Shown here piece by piece: positions 54,918-64,000 of a stretch of DNA of 64,000 nt (position 1 is the stretch's first letter; every line of letters starts with the position of its first letter). The notes below the pieces were generated by a model, which saw only the letters and a list, made by a program, of their open reading frames with translations, had not been told where the DNA came from and ran no database searches. The stretch covers positions 3,807,756 to 3,871,755 of the forward strand of contig SDUX01000008.1 in assembly GCA_008729055.1 (NCBI GenBank), read 5' to 3'. This DNA comes from Pyropia haitanensis (Eukaryota > Rhodophyta > Bangiophyceae > Bangiales > Bangiaceae). A program made the position numbers and the translations under genes.

Positions 54918-57900
54918 TCAGGCATCTGGCTCCGACGACGGCCCCACCTGGAAGTAACCGTACACGGGGTAGAGCGGCCGCGAGTTGCGGAACGCGCGCA
55001 CCGCGCCGGGGTGCGCCGCCACGTCGGCGAGCACAAGGGGAGGCCGCTGGCCGTCCTCGCCGCCATCGGCGGCGCCCCCCCCGCCGCCGCCCGCCCCGCC
55101 ACCCCCCGCCGCCCGCTCCTCTGCCGCCGACCGCTCCGGTGGCCGCGTCGGCGGGTGCACCGCCGACACGAGCATCCGCCGCTGCGGCGCGTCGGCGGCG
55201 AGGTAAGTTGCCCACAGCCGGCATAGCGCCGGGGTGCCGACGCCCTCGAGCGCGGCGGCCTCCACCTCCCGCCGGCCATAGTGGTAGGTATGGTTTGCAA
55301 TCTCGCCCAGGTACCGCTGCGTCTGCGTCCACAGCTGCTTGTCAGGCTCCCGCAGCGCCGCGGTGAGGGCGACCTTGAACGGCGTGGGGTCCATGGCGGG
55401 GAGGGTGACGGCGCCAAAGCCGTCGAGGCACGCCTGGATACGCGCGGCCACAGTCTCAGGTGACGCGGACGGTGACTGCACCGCCACGCACAGGCCATTG
55501 ACGCCTGAGCAGCACTGCGACCAGGAGGAGACGTTGTATCCCAGCTGCTGCTCCGTACGGAGGACGGTAAAGACCCGGTCCGACAGCATGCGGGCCAGCA
55601 AGCTCAACGTCACGTCCGCGGCGGGGTCGCCGCCCAGGCCCAGCTGGTACACCACCTGCACCGCCGAGTTCGGGTCCTCAGGCTTCGGGCTCGCAATGCG
55701 GCTCACAACCGTCTGGCGAACGGGATACTGGATGACGCGGCAGGCGGGAACCTCGAGCGTCGGCAAGACAGGGGCGGGGAGGGCCGCCTGGACGGTGGCC
55801 ATCATGGCCAAGGCGCCCTCGGGCGAAACATTTCCCGTGACAAGAGCTTCGATGAACAGGCCGCCCCGCCACAGAGAGGCCACAAACGCCTCCACCTCTG
55901 TAGGGGATGGTGGCGGGGGTGAAATAGAAGGAGGCGTTTCTCCCTCGCCCTTCACTGCACCAGGGGCCGGCTGAGGAGATGCATTGGTGGGGCCGTCGCC
56001 AAAGACGTTCAGCAGGTCCGTCAAATGCCAGTAGGGCGTGTACGTCAGCATGGAGACGGTAGTGCTGGCGTGGTGCAGCGGCTTCCTCTTGAGCACATTC
56101 TTGTAGCCCCGGTGGAGCACCTCCTTGACGCGGGCAAAGCGGGCGGGGTCTGCGCGGAAGCGTGCCAGCCGCTCAACCACCACCCTCAACAGCAGCGGCA
56201 GCTTGTGGGTGTATCCCCAGAGGGACAGGCGCAAGCCGTCCTTGATGGCGTAGAAATAGAACGAGAGCCCCGCGTCGGCCGCGTCAAACGTCTCCTCCGT
56301 GAGTTCATCGGCCAGCACGCGGGTGGCCAGGATCGCCAGCACCCACGACCGGGCATTCATATGGACGGCGGGGGTCACCAGGTTGATGCACACATACGCC
56401 TTGGGCCGTCGAAACGTCCGGTCCAGCTTGTAGTGCAGCCGCAAAGAGGCGTCGTCCCGCAGCACAACCGGGTGCTCCGATAAGGTCGCGTCGGCGGGAG
56501 ACACAACTGATGGGAGGAGGGGGGATTCCCACTCTGGCGGCGCCGCGGGGATGGCCTCTGCCTCCTCAGCGTGAGGGGAGGGCGCCGACGGGGGGTCTTC
56601 CGAGGCCGCCACGTCCGTCGCACCTGCGTCCCCGTTACAATCTGCCGGGGATGCCAGGCTGGCCTCTTCGGAGAGTGCCGGGCTGGCCTCGTCGGGGGGT
56701 GCCGGGCTGGCCTCCTCGGGGGGTGCCGGGCTGGCCTCCTCGGCGGGTTCCGGGCTGGCCTCCTCGGACACCGCACTCGGCCCTGGTACCCGCGTCGGCA
56801 CCGCCGGCATCCCCGTCGTCGCTGGCTGCCCCCCGCCTGCGGCGGCCCCGTCGAGCGCATCACATACCAATGCCAGATCTGTCGGGATGAAGGCGTTGGG
56901 CGGTCCGACGGCCAGCTCTGGCCACGGTGCGGCGGTGGCCCAAGCGGTCAGGGTGGCGTCAGGGATGCGGGCCATGCTGTACGCAGTGCCGTGCCACTCC
57001 TCCACCAGGTCCGTCGTGCCCTTGAAGGCCGGGTCTACCACCATGATCACCGTCGCCGCCGGCGTCAACAGACGCAGGGTGTCGAGGATGAGCGACTCGT
57101 CGTATTCCATATACAGGCTCGCCCCCGTACACAGGTGCTCGTCAGGAAGGTAGTGCATCCGCCTGGCAAGCTTCTGCGCCAGCGGAGACGGCTCCTCCCG
57201 CTCACGATAGGTCCAGTATAAACGAGCTATGTCGGCAGCGTCTTGGTACGTGCGAGCGGTAACCCCCTCCTTCTCCAGCAGTCGCAGGTAGGCAAAGACG
57301 GACTCTATGACGGCGTCCAGGGCGGGCGCCGCCGCCCCCGCCTGCGTTAGGTCGATCCACACTTGCACCGTCTGCCAGTGGGTCGCGTTCTCGAACGAGG
57401 ACGCAGTCACGTAAGACGCCCAGCCACGGGCGCGCAGCGCCGACAGGAGTGACCCAGGTCCCTCATAGTTCAAGCGGTGCGCAATGTAGCCGACCGGGTT
57501 GGTGAGGTAGGTCGACGCAAACGGGGGCACCACCCAAAAGAGGCTGAGCCAGCGGTGCTCCTCAATGGGCACCACGTGCAGGCGGCGGCCCGTCTCGGCC
57601 GGCCCGTACGGGCACAGCCCCGCGTACGCGTCGGCCGCGACGGGCGCGTGCGTGTTGGGGATGTCCCCAAAGAGCGCCTCGGCCCACGCCGCCAGCGTGT
57701 TGAGCGGCGCGGGGGCGACCAGCGCCAGCGTCATCCGGTTGGCGCTGTAGTGGCGCCCGTGAAACTCGAGCAGCGCCGCGCGCACGTCCACCCCCGCGGC
57801 GGTGGGCTTGTCCCACAGCGACGCCGCGTTGCCAATCCCACACTTGCGCACCGGGTGACCCGGTGCGGCCGCCAGCCGCAGCACCTGACACCGGCGGCTG

Positions 57901-58799
57901 CCGTCGCGGAGGAGGTCGTTACGGAACTCGCTCTCCACCGCCTGCACCTCCCGGGCGGTCGCCGAGGGGGTGAAGAGGGGGGCGATGAAGAACTGCGCGA
58001 ACCGGTCGAGCGCCTCGTGGTAGGGCGCCAGCCCGGGGGGTACAGGGGGAGAGGGGGTAGCCGCAGCCACAGGGGCGGTGTCGCTCGTCCGCGCAGGGGC
58101 AGCCGCGACAGGCGTCGGCGCAGTGGGGGCACCGTCAGCGGGGGCAGCGTCGGTGGGGACAGCCTCGGCGGGTGCAGCCTCGGCGGGCGCAGCCTCGGCA
58201 GGGGCAGCCTCGGCGGGGGTAACCTCGACGCGGGTAGCCTGGGCGGGGGCCGCCTCGGCGCGGGCAGTCTCGGTGGGAACAGCCTCGACGGAAACAGCCT
58301 CAGACCGGACAGCCCCGGAGGCAGCGCCGTTAGCCGGGCTACCCATGGCCGGGGTTCCAATTGCCGTGACACCTTCCGCGGGGGTCCCCTTGGCGGGAGC
58401 ATCAGTAGTGGATGAACCCTCGGCACGGGCGACATCCGCAGCGGGGGCCGCCACGCCGCCACCCTCCCCCCCCTCCGCCCCGCCCACCTTGTCCACCATC
58501 ACCGAAAAATAGTAGTCGGTCGACTCGGCGCTCGTCGACGCGTTTTGCCACCCGCCGTGCGCCTTGATAAACGCCCCGTACGACGCCTCGTCCGGGTACT
58601 TGGCGGTGCCGAGGAAGAGCATGTGCTCACAAAAATGCGCCAGGCCGGGCAGGTCGTCAGGGTCGGAGCGGGAGCCGACGCCGACCGACATGCACGCCGC
58701 CGCGCGGTCGGCGATGGCATCGGCAACGAGGAGCACACGCAGCCCGTTGGGCAGCGTCACCCGCCGGTACTCGCGGTCGTCCAGGGGGGACTGCTCCAT
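54918..58799 (-). CDS. M16 metalloprotease, insulysin/nardilysin type (right copy)
   Basis: 1,293 residues from ATG 58799, the start shared in frame with the left copy. Same architecture: HFCEH with catalytic Glu, a long Ala/Pro/Glu insertion, the third ligand in EVQAVESEF, an EEASPAPP linker and RTEQQLGY near the end. It is nearly identical to the left copy except for point changes and two patches. In these patches this copy reads AGLSFYFYAIKDGLRLSLWG and YTPYWHLTDLLN, closer to what the family normally has than the left copy's GFHVAPTTGGLCLS and YTSSSHLTDLLN. The right copy may therefore be the better-preserved enzyme. The optional upstream leader starting MPPPSPSP is out of frame here by one base in a C run. 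Convergent with the poly-Asn gene. Confidence 0.9.
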   Translation of the reverse strand: MEQSPLDDREYRRVTLPNGLRVLLVADAIADRAAACMSVGVGSRSDPDDLPGLAHFCEHMLFLGTAKYPDEASYGAFIKAHGGWQNASTSAESTDYYFSVMVDKVGGAEGGEGGGVAAPAADVARAEGSSTTDAPAKGTPAEGVTAIGTPAMGSPANGAASGAVRSEAVSVEAVPTETARAEAAPAQATRVEVTPAEAAPAEAAPAEAAPAEAVPTDAAPADGAPTAPTPVAAAPARTSDTAPVAAATPSPPVPPGLAPYHEALDRFAQFFIAPLFTPSATAREVQAVESEFRNDLLRDGSRRCQVLRLAAAPGHPVRKCGIGNAASLWDKPTAAGVDVRAALLEFHGRHYSANRMTLALVAPAPLNTLAAWAEALFGDIPNTHAPVAADAYAGLCPYGPAETGRRLHVVPIEEHRWLSLFWVVPPFASTYLTNPVGYIAHRLNYEGPGSLLSALRARGWASYVTASSFENATHWQTVQVWIDLTQAGAAAPALDAVIESVFAYLRLLEKEGVTARTYQDAADIARLYWTYREREEPSPLAQKLARRMHYLPDEHLCTGASLYMEYDESLILDTLRLLTPAATVIMVVDPAFKGTTDLVEEWHGTAYSMARIPDATLTAWATAAPWPELAVGPPNAFIPTDLALVCDALDGAAAGGGQPATTGMPAVPTRVPGPSAVSEEASPEPAEEASPAPPEEASPAPPDEASPALSEEASLASPADCNGDAGATDVAASEDPPSAPSPHAEEAEAIPAAPPEWESPLLPSVVSPADATLSEHPVVLRDDASLRLHYKLDRTFRRPKAYVCINLVTPAVHMNARSWVLAILATRVLADELTEETFDAADAGLSFYFYAIKDGLRLSLWGYTHKLPLLLRVVVERLARFRADPARFARVKEVLHRGYKNVLKRKPLHHASTTVSMLTYTPYWHLTDLLNVFGDGPTNASPQPAPGAVKGEGETPPSISPPPPSPTEVEAFVASLWRGGLFIEALVTGNVSPEGALAMMATVQAALPAPVLPTLEVPACRVIQYPVRQTVVSRIASPKPEDPNSAVQVVYQLGLGGDPAADVTLSLLARMLSDRVFTVLRTEQQLGYNVSSWSQCCSGVNGLCVAVQSPSASPETVAARIQACLDGFGAVTLPAMDPTPFKVALTAALREPDKQLWTQTQRYLGEIANHTYHYGRREVEAAALEGVGTPALCRLWATYLAADAPQRRMLVSAVHPPTRPPERSAAEERAAGGGGAGGGGGGAADGGEDGQRPPLVLADVAAHPGAVRAFRNSRPLYPVYGYFQVGPSSEPDA

Positions 58800-59849
58800 C
58801 ACCGGCGGCGGCGGCGCCGCCGCCGCCGCCGCGTCGGGCGCCGCTGGCGAGGAGGGAGAGGGGGCGGGCGACGGCGCCCGGTCAGCGGCGGCGGGGGCGG
58901 ACGCGGCGGTTGCGCCAGGAGCGGGGACCTCCGCCGCCGGGGGGCGGGGGAGGGGGACGGCGGCGGCATGACGCCCGCCAAGTGGGCACAACCCGGCCGG
59001 CCACGTGCGGGGACGTCCCGGCAGCGGCGCAACGGCGGCGGCGGCGGCGGCCGGCGGCAGGCGGGGTGGCCAGACGCGGCAGCGGCAGGCGGGGTGGCCA
59101 GACGCGGCAGCGGCAGGCGGGGTGGCTAGCGACGGTAGCGGCCGGCGGGGTGGCCCGCGGCGGCAGCGGCGGCCGCCGTGGTGGGTTAAGTAGGCCGGCG
59201 ACGCGGCGCTGCCAAGCAGACCCCACCCCCACAGCCCTCCCAACGACCATTGGACACACCACCCGCGCCCCCCCCCGCCTCCTCCATCCCCCGAGAGGCG
59301 GGGCCAACCTCCCCCAGAGGGGCCCCGGTGGCGCAGCGAGGACGGTCACCCCACACACAGCGTCACGCGGCTCTCGCCACGGTGCGGCCGGCCGCCGCGG
59401 CCCACAGCCGACCACCGCGGACTGTGCGCTGGAGCGGCGGGCAAGGAACCCCTCCGCCCCCCTCCCCGCCCCCACACGCCGCAGACAGCACAACATGCAG
59501 CCATGGCCAGGGCGGCGGGAGAGCCCCACAGGAGCCACCGCCGATGGCCTTGGCCGACGTTGCCAGCTTGGCGGCGGACGGGGCTGGCCACGGCCGGCGG
59601 ACACGTGAAGTCCGGTGTCGCGCCGGGACGCAGCCCGCCGCAACACCGCGCCCGTGGCGCCAGTGTCGGACCGCGTGCTCATTGGACAAAGGATTCACTT
59701 TTCTCGGATGCATTCACCCTGTCTTGGTGAGGTAGAGTTGGAACAGAGCATCCCCCACCCCCCGCCCCCTACGCCGTTGCCAGCGTGGTGCCCTCCCCCC
59801 CCCCACCTCTATCGCATACCGTGGCCGTTGGTGGTGGCAACCACCCGCG
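58800..59849. other. Upstream region of the right M16 gene
   Basis: Mirror of 41841-42820 but clearly diverged. Contains repeated CGGCGGGGTGGCCAGACGCG units at 59058-59130, two to three copies of about 24 bp, absent in this form from the other arm. No gene was recognised. Confidence 0.4.
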
Positions 59850-60960
59850 GGTTGACCACCAACCGCGCCAGGCGGGGACAGGGGCACCAGCGCGGCCAGC
59901 GCGGCGTCAACCGCGGCGGCCGGAAGAGCCGCCGCCAGGCGCATCCACGACGGTGCGCGAGGACAGGGTCGGCGCGGCCGCGGCGAGCCGCGCCCACGCC
60001 ACCCCCCCCGCCGCGGGAGGGTCGACGAGCCGAGCCGTGAGGGTGGTGACGGCGAGAACCGCCGCGCCGGTGATGGTCGCCACCGCCGCCGCGTCGGTCG
60101 ACACGCAGAGGGTGTGGAGGGCGGCGACGGCGGCGAGCGACCGCCCCACCCGCCCACCGTTGACGGTCATCTGGAGGGTGGTCAGCGGTGCCATCGCGGC
60201 GGCGGGGAGGCCGACCAGCGCGGCAGCGGCGGCGGCGGGCAGTCGCGTCTCCCAGGGGAGGGTGGCGGGGAGCGCGGTCGTGGCGGCGACGGGCACGACC
60301 GAGGTGGCGCCCGCCATGTCGCCTCGCCGTCGGGCCCGCCGTCCAGGTGCAGCGCGTGGATGCGGCCGCCCGTCAGGAGGCTGCCCAGCCCGGCAGGGGT
60401 GTGCGTAACAAAACGGCCCCGTGGCGAGCCTGTCGAGAGCCGGCGCGGCGGCAGCGAGCGCAGCTAGCCGCCGCGCGTCCATGGTCGGTCACGACAGCAC
60501 CGGGTGTGCATGTCGACTGGCTTGTCGTCGGCGAGCCACCGCCTCAACGACACGTCGAGGCGGCGCAGCGACAGCCACACCCCCGTCATCGCCTGGATGG
60601 CGGGGACATTCAGCTCCAGCAGCGGGTGGACGAGCACCTCCAGAGCGCCAGTGTGGGGGCGCCATCGAACCACAGCGGCACATCGAGGGGGGCACGCCCA
60701 CCAACGCAAGCAGCCGCGGCCGCGGCAGCGTCGGCGCCACCGCTGCCAGCACCCGCCGCCCTTGCGTGTTCACTGCGGTGGTAGCGGCAGCGATCGCGAC
60801 CCGCTCATCAGCGTCCCCTCGTTGCGGCAGCTGCGTCGTGAAGGCTTCCGGCGTCCCGCCCGCGAGGCGCGACAGAGTGTCGGGCGCGGCGACCAACCGT
60901 GGTGGCTCCCGGGCGCCGCCACCCTCGGTGGCGGCCGCCTCGGCCTGCGGCGCGCGGGTC
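59850..60960 (-). CDS. Helical-repeat-like hypothetical gene, exon structure unresolved
   Basis: Homologue of 40930-41840. Protein-like segments lie on the minus strand in more than one frame: AFTTQLPQRGDADERVAIAA then TAVNTQGRRVLAAVA (about 60830-60740), LVHPLLELNVPAIQAMTGVW then SLRRLDVSLRRWLADDKPVD (60640-60510), MDARRLAALAAAAPALDRLA from 60482, and PLTTLQMTVNGGRVGRSLAA with LHTLCVSTDAAAVATITG to about 60000. The alternating hydrophobic Ala/Leu helices suggest an ARM/HEAT-like fold, but no family was identified. Conservation of amino acids with silent differences against the left copy supports coding origin. Introns or homopolymer errors could explain the frame changes. Confidence 0.35.
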
Positions 60961-62110
60961 GTCAGCCCGCAGCGGTCGGAGGGCGTCGACGAGCGCGCTG
61001 GTAACCTCGACGCGTACCCACACCAGCCGCCGCACGGTGACGGCGGCGGCGGCGGCGGCGGCGACGGCGGCGGCGAGGAGCGGCGGCTCCCCAGTCGGCT
61101 GGCGCCCCCACGCCCCCCTCCCCTGCGTCGGACCCGTCCGGGGCCAGAGGGACCTCTGCGCGTGGCCAAGTAGCGCGCCGCCGACAAATGATGCGCACGG
61201 GGAGGCACGCACGGGGTGCCCGCTGTGGCGAGTGGGGGTAGCGATGGACCAACAGAGGCGGCGCACGCTGCTCCCAGTGGACGCGGCATACGGTCCCGGC
61301 GGCAGCGCGCTCCGTGGTCGCGTGCGGGCCCGCCACAAAGGTGCTTGCTGTACGAGCGCGCACTGGATCCGCGGCGACAAGGGGCGGGAAGGCCGTGGAC
61401 CAGCAGCGTGGACGCGCGGCGGGCCGTCGACGCGGCCCGCCGACGGCGCAGCGCGCGTGCCAGGGTGGCTTGCGCGTCCGCCCCTGGTATTGCTGTTGCG
61501 TACGTACGTCCGTACAGCAGTGGTGTGCCAGCACAGTGGTGTTTCGCAAGGTCCGTGCGTGCGCGTGTCGGCCCCATACGGTGCACCGGCGGGGTCTGCC
61601 GCGCGAGGCCGCGACGCCTCTCGGCAGCGCGCGGGGTCCCTCTGGGAAACGCGTTGCAGGTTCCGTCTTCCGTTGGGTGTGTACGCGCCATCGAGTTTCC
61701 TAATCTTTCGGCATAGGCGCGAGCAGACCACGTGCCAATCAGGATTGGATGTTTCACCCCTTTTCAGCTCGTCTTTCGAATCGCGCCCACGTCGGTCCGT
61801 GCCCCGCGCGCGGGTCGGCCGCGCGGCACAACCGCCGCGCATCTTGGTCACTGGCGCCCGCCGCGTCCATGACCCTCTGCCCGCCGCGTCCCTGAACCTC
61901 TGCCCGCCGCCGCGCGTGGCGCCGCGGCCGGCCCGGTGCGGCGGCGGTCGGCGCCTGTCCGCACCTCCCCCACCCCCCCCCCCCCCCCTCCCTTGACGGC
62001 CTCCCCCTCCTTCCTTGACGGCCTCCCCCTCCTTCCTTGACGGCCTCCCCCTCCTTCTTTGACGGCCTTTCCCCCCCCCCCTGCCCCTGTCATCGCCGGC
62101 GTCCGCCCCC
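60961..62110. other. Intergenic upstream of the CABIN1-like gene
   Basis: Open frames on both strands, none recognised. It contains C runs at 61970-61990 and a 22-bp tandem repeat at 61993-62070. It likely includes the promoter of the gene at 62111. Confidence 0.4.
61993..62070. repeat. 22-bp tandem repeat, about 3.5 units
   Basis: TTGACGGCCTCCCCCTCCTT plus two bases, starting at 61993, 62015, 62037 and 62059 (last unit shortened). It ends about 40 bases before the likely ATG at 62111, so it lies in the 5' leader or core promoter of the CABIN1-like gene. Confidence 0.8.
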
Positions 62111-62180
62111 ATGCAGTCCTTCCACACCATCCACGCGGAAGACCCCCGCGGGCGGGTGCTCGCCGCCCACGGCGGCGCGC

Positions 62181-62221
<41 letters not shown>

Positions 62222-62616
62222 GCCCGCGACCGCGGCGGCGGCACCAGCGTCGACACGGGCGGCGGCGGCTATCGCGGCGGCGTCGCCGGCGGCGGCGCTG
62301 CGGGTGTGGTCCCCCCCCCCCCCCCCCCCCGCGACGGGCGCCCCAGCCGCCGCCGCGGGTGTGGCCACGGCGGCGGCGGCCGCCGCGCCGGCCGAGTCGG
62401 CCGAGGCCCGCGAGGCGCGCCTCGCCACCGCCTACACCGCCGCCCTCCGCGCGCACGCCGACGGCCACCTCCCCGCCGCCGTCAGCGCCTACACCGCCCT
62501 CGTCGCGGCGCTCACCCCTTCCCCCCCCCCTACGCACACCGCCACGGCCAGCGGCGGCAGCAGCGACGGCGGCGGCAGCAGCAGCGACGGCGGCGGCGGT
62601 TCCGGCGGCGGCGGCA

Positions 62617-62666
<50 letters not shown>

Positions 62667-62961
62667 GGCGGTGGCAATGGCGGCGACGCCCGCCGTGGGC
62701 GCGGGGCGGCAGCCGCCGGCCGCGGCGGCGGCGGCGGCGCCACGGGCGGCGGCCGCCCCGGCTGGGAGGCCCGCCTCGCGTACGCGGTGCAGCGCAACCT
62801 GGGCGCCGCCGCCGCCGCGGCGGGCCGCCCCGCCGCGGCGGCCGCCGCGTACGCCGCCGCCCTGCGGGTGGACGCGTCGGACGCGGGGGTGTGGGCGGCG
62901 GCGGGGGATGCAGCCGCGGGGGGGGGAGGCTGGGCGCCGCCCGTGCCGCGTACGCGGCGGG

Positions 62962-62996
<35 letters not shown>

Positions 62997-63777
62997 GGGG
63001 GAGGGGGGGGGGGGGGGCGTGCTGGGAGGGGGGGGGGTAGCACGGAAGCTCGGCCTGGTAGTCGCGGCGATTGAGGGGGTGGGCGGTGGGGTGGGTGGCG
63101 GCGTGGGTGGAGGGCTGGGGGGGGGTAAGGACTCCCTTGGGGCCCCGCGCGTATGGCCGGGCGCCGACGGCGACGGTGACGGGGGTGGTGGCGCCGACGG
63201 GCGGCGGGCGACCGACGCGTTTTGGGCGGGCTGGGGCGACCCGCCGGCGGGCGCCCCCCCCCCCCCTCCGCCGCGGCGGTACGGCGGCGGGTGCCCGCCG
63301 CGGCGGCGGCGGGCGTCCGCCGGCGGCTAGCCGCCCTCGCCGCCGCCCGTGCCGCCGCGGCCGCCGCGGCGCCGCCGCCGCGCGTGTGGGCGCGCGCGCC
63401 GCCCGAGCCGCCACGGCCGCTGCCGGCGCCCGCGTGGGCGGCGGTCGTCGCCGCGGCGGTCACGGCGGTGCGGCAGCGGCTGGGGGGGGGGTGCCCCTGT
63501 CCGCGCCCCTGGTGCTGGCGCTGCCGCCACTCGACGACGGGGCGGGGGGGATGGAGCTGGTCGTGCTCGATGATAGTTCGGATGAGGGGGGGGGTCGGGG
63601 GGGGGGGGGGGGGGGGCGCCCCGACCGCCGCCGCCGCCGCCGCTGCCGGCCGCCGGCCGCCGCCGCCGCCGCCGGCGTCGGCACCGCCGCCCGCGGTGGC
63701 CACAGGGGCGGCGGCGGCGGTGCGGTCCCCCCCTGCCGCAGCCGCCGACGCCGGCGGTGCCGCCACGGCGGGCGGCG

Positions 63778-63813
<36 letters not shown>

Positions 63814-64000
63814 GCGCCCCCCCGCCTATTCGGCCGGGCGGCCGGCGGCTGTCCAAGCGGCGGGCGGAGAAGGACGCGCGTGCGGCGGCGGCGCGGGAGG
63901 CGGCGACCAAGCGCTGCCGCGTCAGCGGCGCGCTCGCCGTTGACGTTACCGCCGCGCTGCTCACGTTTCTGCCACCGCCGGTCGCCGCCGCGGACGGCGG
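62111..64000 (+). CDS. CABIN1/HIR3-like TPR protein, partial (runs off window)
   Basis: The start MQSFHTIHAEDPRGRVLAA at 62111 resembles the short conserved N-terminus of plant and animal HIR3/CABIN1 proteins. After poly-Ala and poly-Pro blocks comes a first TPR-like helix pair (ARLATAYTAALRAHADGHLP then AAVSAYTALVAAL, about 62410-62515). A Gly-rich insert is followed by more TPR (RLAYAVQRNLGAAAAAAG then AAAAYAAALRVDASDAGVWA). Later, PLPAPAWAAVVAAAVTAVRQ (63415-63475) followed by LVLALPPLDDG matches the post-TPR segment. A basic RRLSKRRAEK then LLTFLPPP near 63845-63980 matches the following conserved block. Frames change at C/G runs (62308-62330, 62918-62926, near 63000-63020 and 63481-63490). 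CABIN1/HIR3 is a scaffold of the HIRA complex that deposits histone H3.3 independently of replication. The identification rests on the order of several weak matches. Confidence 0.55.

Larger units (their letters stand above)
51932..60720 (-). repeat. Right arm of the large inverted repeat
   Basis: Inverted partner of 40930-49687. The inner edge is sharp at 51932; the outer edge is gradual near 60.72 kb, where only scattered coding similarity remains. Gene order is the mirror image of the left arm. Confidence 0.88.

Overview
The window is nuclear-type eukaryotic DNA with extreme GC content. It has long G/C homopolymers, few GT-AG introns and mostly long single exons. A plastid-type DUF1517 protein with a thylakoid-style targeting region points to a photosynthetic host. 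High GC plus intron-poor genes would fit a bangiophycean red alga (Porphyra/Pyropia type), but this is inference; a haptophyte or green alga is not excluded. No tRNA, rRNA or CRISPR array was recognised, and no bacterial-style operons.

Layout, left half. A secreted poly-asparagine protein gene (961-1563, +) lies behind a clear TATA box. It is followed by about 10 kb of very GC-rich DNA holding two TIR-bearing mobile-element-like islands (4858-5586 and 5752-6675) and a kinase-like fragment. A giant ankyrin-repeat gene (16109-11484, -) diverges from an unknown membrane protein gene (17520-19112, +). A DUF1517 plastid protein gene (21329-20085, -) diverges from a tRNA-splicing endonuclease SEN34 gene (22270-24083, +), which converges on a membrane-anchored J-domain protein gene (25991-25413, -).

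Middle. Positions 26454-32199 hold four apparently identical head-to-tail copies of a 1,432-bp element with perfect 23-bp terminal inverted repeats. The whole array is bracketed by one 8-bp target-site duplication (GGCGGAAG) and the copies are separated by the hexamer CGGAAG. After it come a Pro/Gly-rich coiled-coil protein gene (32755-34510, +) and a three-exon ZIP metal transporter gene (36917-35054, -).

Right half. A large inverted repeat spans about 40.93-49.69 kb and 51.93-60.72 kb around a 2.24-kb spacer. Each arm carries a diverged hypothetical gene, a full-length M16 (insulysin/nardilysin-like) metalloprotease gene and a second-type poly-Asn protein gene, giving the mirrored order M16> <polyN spacer polyN> <M16. 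Inner parts of the arms are nearly identical, outer parts are clearly diverged, and the protease copies differ in sharp patches. The window ends inside a CABIN1/HIR3-like TPR gene (62111 onward, +).

A recurring feature is that otherwise convincing proteins (SEN34, J-protein, Pro/Gly-rich protein, CABIN1-like) change reading frame exactly at G/C homopolymers. This suggests consensus length errors or length-variable tracts rather than dead genes. Apart from the duplicated protease and poly-Asn genes, neighbours do not form an evident pathway.
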